NCBI RefSeq assembly: GCF_000284075.1 | Contig: NC_017042.1 | Coordinates: 248,001-312,000, forward strand | Direction of reading: 5' to 3' | DNA from: Rickettsia rhipicephali str. 3-7-female6-CWPP | GTDB taxonomy: Bacteria; Pseudomonadota; Alphaproteobacteria; Rickettsiales; Rickettsiaceae | DNA: 64,000 nt | Part shown: piece after piece, positions 63,365-64,000 of the stretch | Layout of the letters: every line of letters starts with the position of its first letter | Numbering within the stretch: the first letter of the stretch is position 1 | Notes under the pieces: generated by a model | Seen by the model: only the letters and a program-made list of their open reading frames with translations | The model's database searches: none | What the model was told of the DNA's origin: nothing | Translations under genes and position numbers: made by a program

Positions 63365-64000
63365 ATGAGAGTTATGGCTAATGATTTAAGTATTTATATT
63401 CATTGGCCTTTTTGTTTGTCAAAATGTCCGTATTGTGATTTTAATTCTCATGTGGCAAGTACTATAGATCATAATCAGTGGCTTAAATCTTATGAAACTG
63501 AAATTGAATATTTTAAGGATATTATTCAAAATAAATATATAAAATCTATTTTTTTTGGGGGTGGTACTCCCTCTTTAATGAATCCTGTAATAGTTGAAGG
63601 AATAATAAATAAAATCAGTAATCTAGCAATTATTGATAATCAAACCGAGATAACTCTAGAAACTAATCCCACATCCTTTGAAACTGAAAAATTTAAAGCA
63701 TTCAAAGCCGCCGGAATTAATCGTGTTTCAATAGGAGTGCAATCCTTAAAAGAAGACGATTTAAAAAAATTAGGTAGAACTCATGATTATGTGCAGGCCA
63801 TTAAAACAATTGAGGCGGCAAATATGATTTTTCTACGAGTGTCATTTGATTTAATATATGCACGTAGCGGTCAGACATTAAAAGACTGGCAAGAAGAATT
63901 AAAACAAGCTATGCAGCTCGCTACCTCGCATATTTCTCTTTATCAATTGACTATCGAAAAAGGCACGCCGTTTTATAAATTATTTAAGGAGGGTAATCTG
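63365..64000 (+). CDS. hemW: HemW-like radical SAM protein, 3' end missing
   Basis: The visible 212 residues are the start of a HemN/HemW family radical SAM enzyme. The cluster motif C17-LSK-C21-PY-C24 lies in SIYIHWPFCLSKCPYCDFN, followed by the GGGTPSL loop (about 64-70) and ETNPTSFETEKF. HemW proteins are heme chaperones or coproporphyrinogen-like enzymes; HemN and HemW cannot be fully told apart without the C-terminus, but the C-x3-C-x2-C is followed by Asp, as in HemW-like proteins. ATG 63365 or the one at 63374 could be the start. The gene runs off the window. Confidence 0.88.
   Translation, partial: MRVMANDLSIYIHWPFCLSKCPYCDFNSHVASTIDHNQWLKSYETEIEYFKDIIQNKYIKSIFFGGGTPSLMNPVIVEGIINKISNLAIIDNQTEITLETNPTSFETEKFKAFKAAGINRVSIGVQSLKEDDLKKLGRTHDYVQAIKTIEAANMIFLRVSFDLIYARSGQTLKDWQEELKQAMQLATSHISLYQLTIEKGTPFYKLFKEGNL

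Overview
The window reads as chromosome of an obligate intracellular alphaproteobacterium of the genus Rickettsia, most likely the spotted fever group. The support is very AT-rich DNA, the linked order rpsL-rpsG-fusA-tRNA-Trp-secE-nusG-rplKA-rplJL-rpoB-rpoC, gatCAB instead of a glutaminyl-tRNA synthetase-only scheme, many dispersed palindromic repeats in intergenic DNA, two copies of Rickettsia palindromic element 1 (RPE1) read inside genes, and several genes decaying by single-base frameshifts. RpoB codon 973 is Leu, a state I recall from the naturally rifampin-resistant R. massiliae-type species.

Layout. 1-6067 (+): end of an HtrA/Do protease, trhO, sdhC-sdhD-sdhA (each separated by a repeat; no sdhB) and an amino-acid ABC permease. 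6075-22333 (+): the translation/transcription superoperon from rpsL to rpoC. Repeat palindromes sit between rplJ and rplL, in a three-element array before rpoB, and between rpoB and rpoC. 22735-31392: an RPE1-containing unknown, pepA, a MipZ-like ATPase, a small unknown, aspS, and a 704-residue protein with phosphatidylinositol-kinase-like motifs resembling the Rickettsia effector Risk1. 31777-42470 (-): a BI-1 membrane protein, dapB, a flavin reductase, an amino-acid-binding lipoprotein, gatCAB, a frameshifted pyrophosphohydrolase, frr, pyrH, mnhE and a broken drug exporter. 42701-44645: a small Rickettsia protein, a decayed region that looks like toxin plus immunity gene remnants, and tRNA-Thr. 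44815-57390: bamA and rseP (-), nusB and rlmE (+), then a divergent pair of unknowns (lipase-like and membrane/acidic) sharing a 15-bp dyad at both promoters, then ratA-like and an SDHAF4-like gene split by RPE1, rsmE, a DUF378 protein and a large RND exporter. 57882-64000: an HU-like protein, holB, ffh, a prolyl-oligopeptidase pseudogene and the start of a HemW-like radical SAM gene.

How it fits together. Most genes are housekeeping (translation, transcription, secretion, envelope assembly, TCA cycle). The distinctive material is (1) the candidate host-interaction proteins at 29278-31392 and 50063-52262, (2) repeats that enter genes or set their apparent starts and ends, and (3) pseudogenes caught in early to middle decay. 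The most promising under-described item is the divergent pair at 50063-52262, where two strong promoters each carry the same dyad in a position suited to repression.
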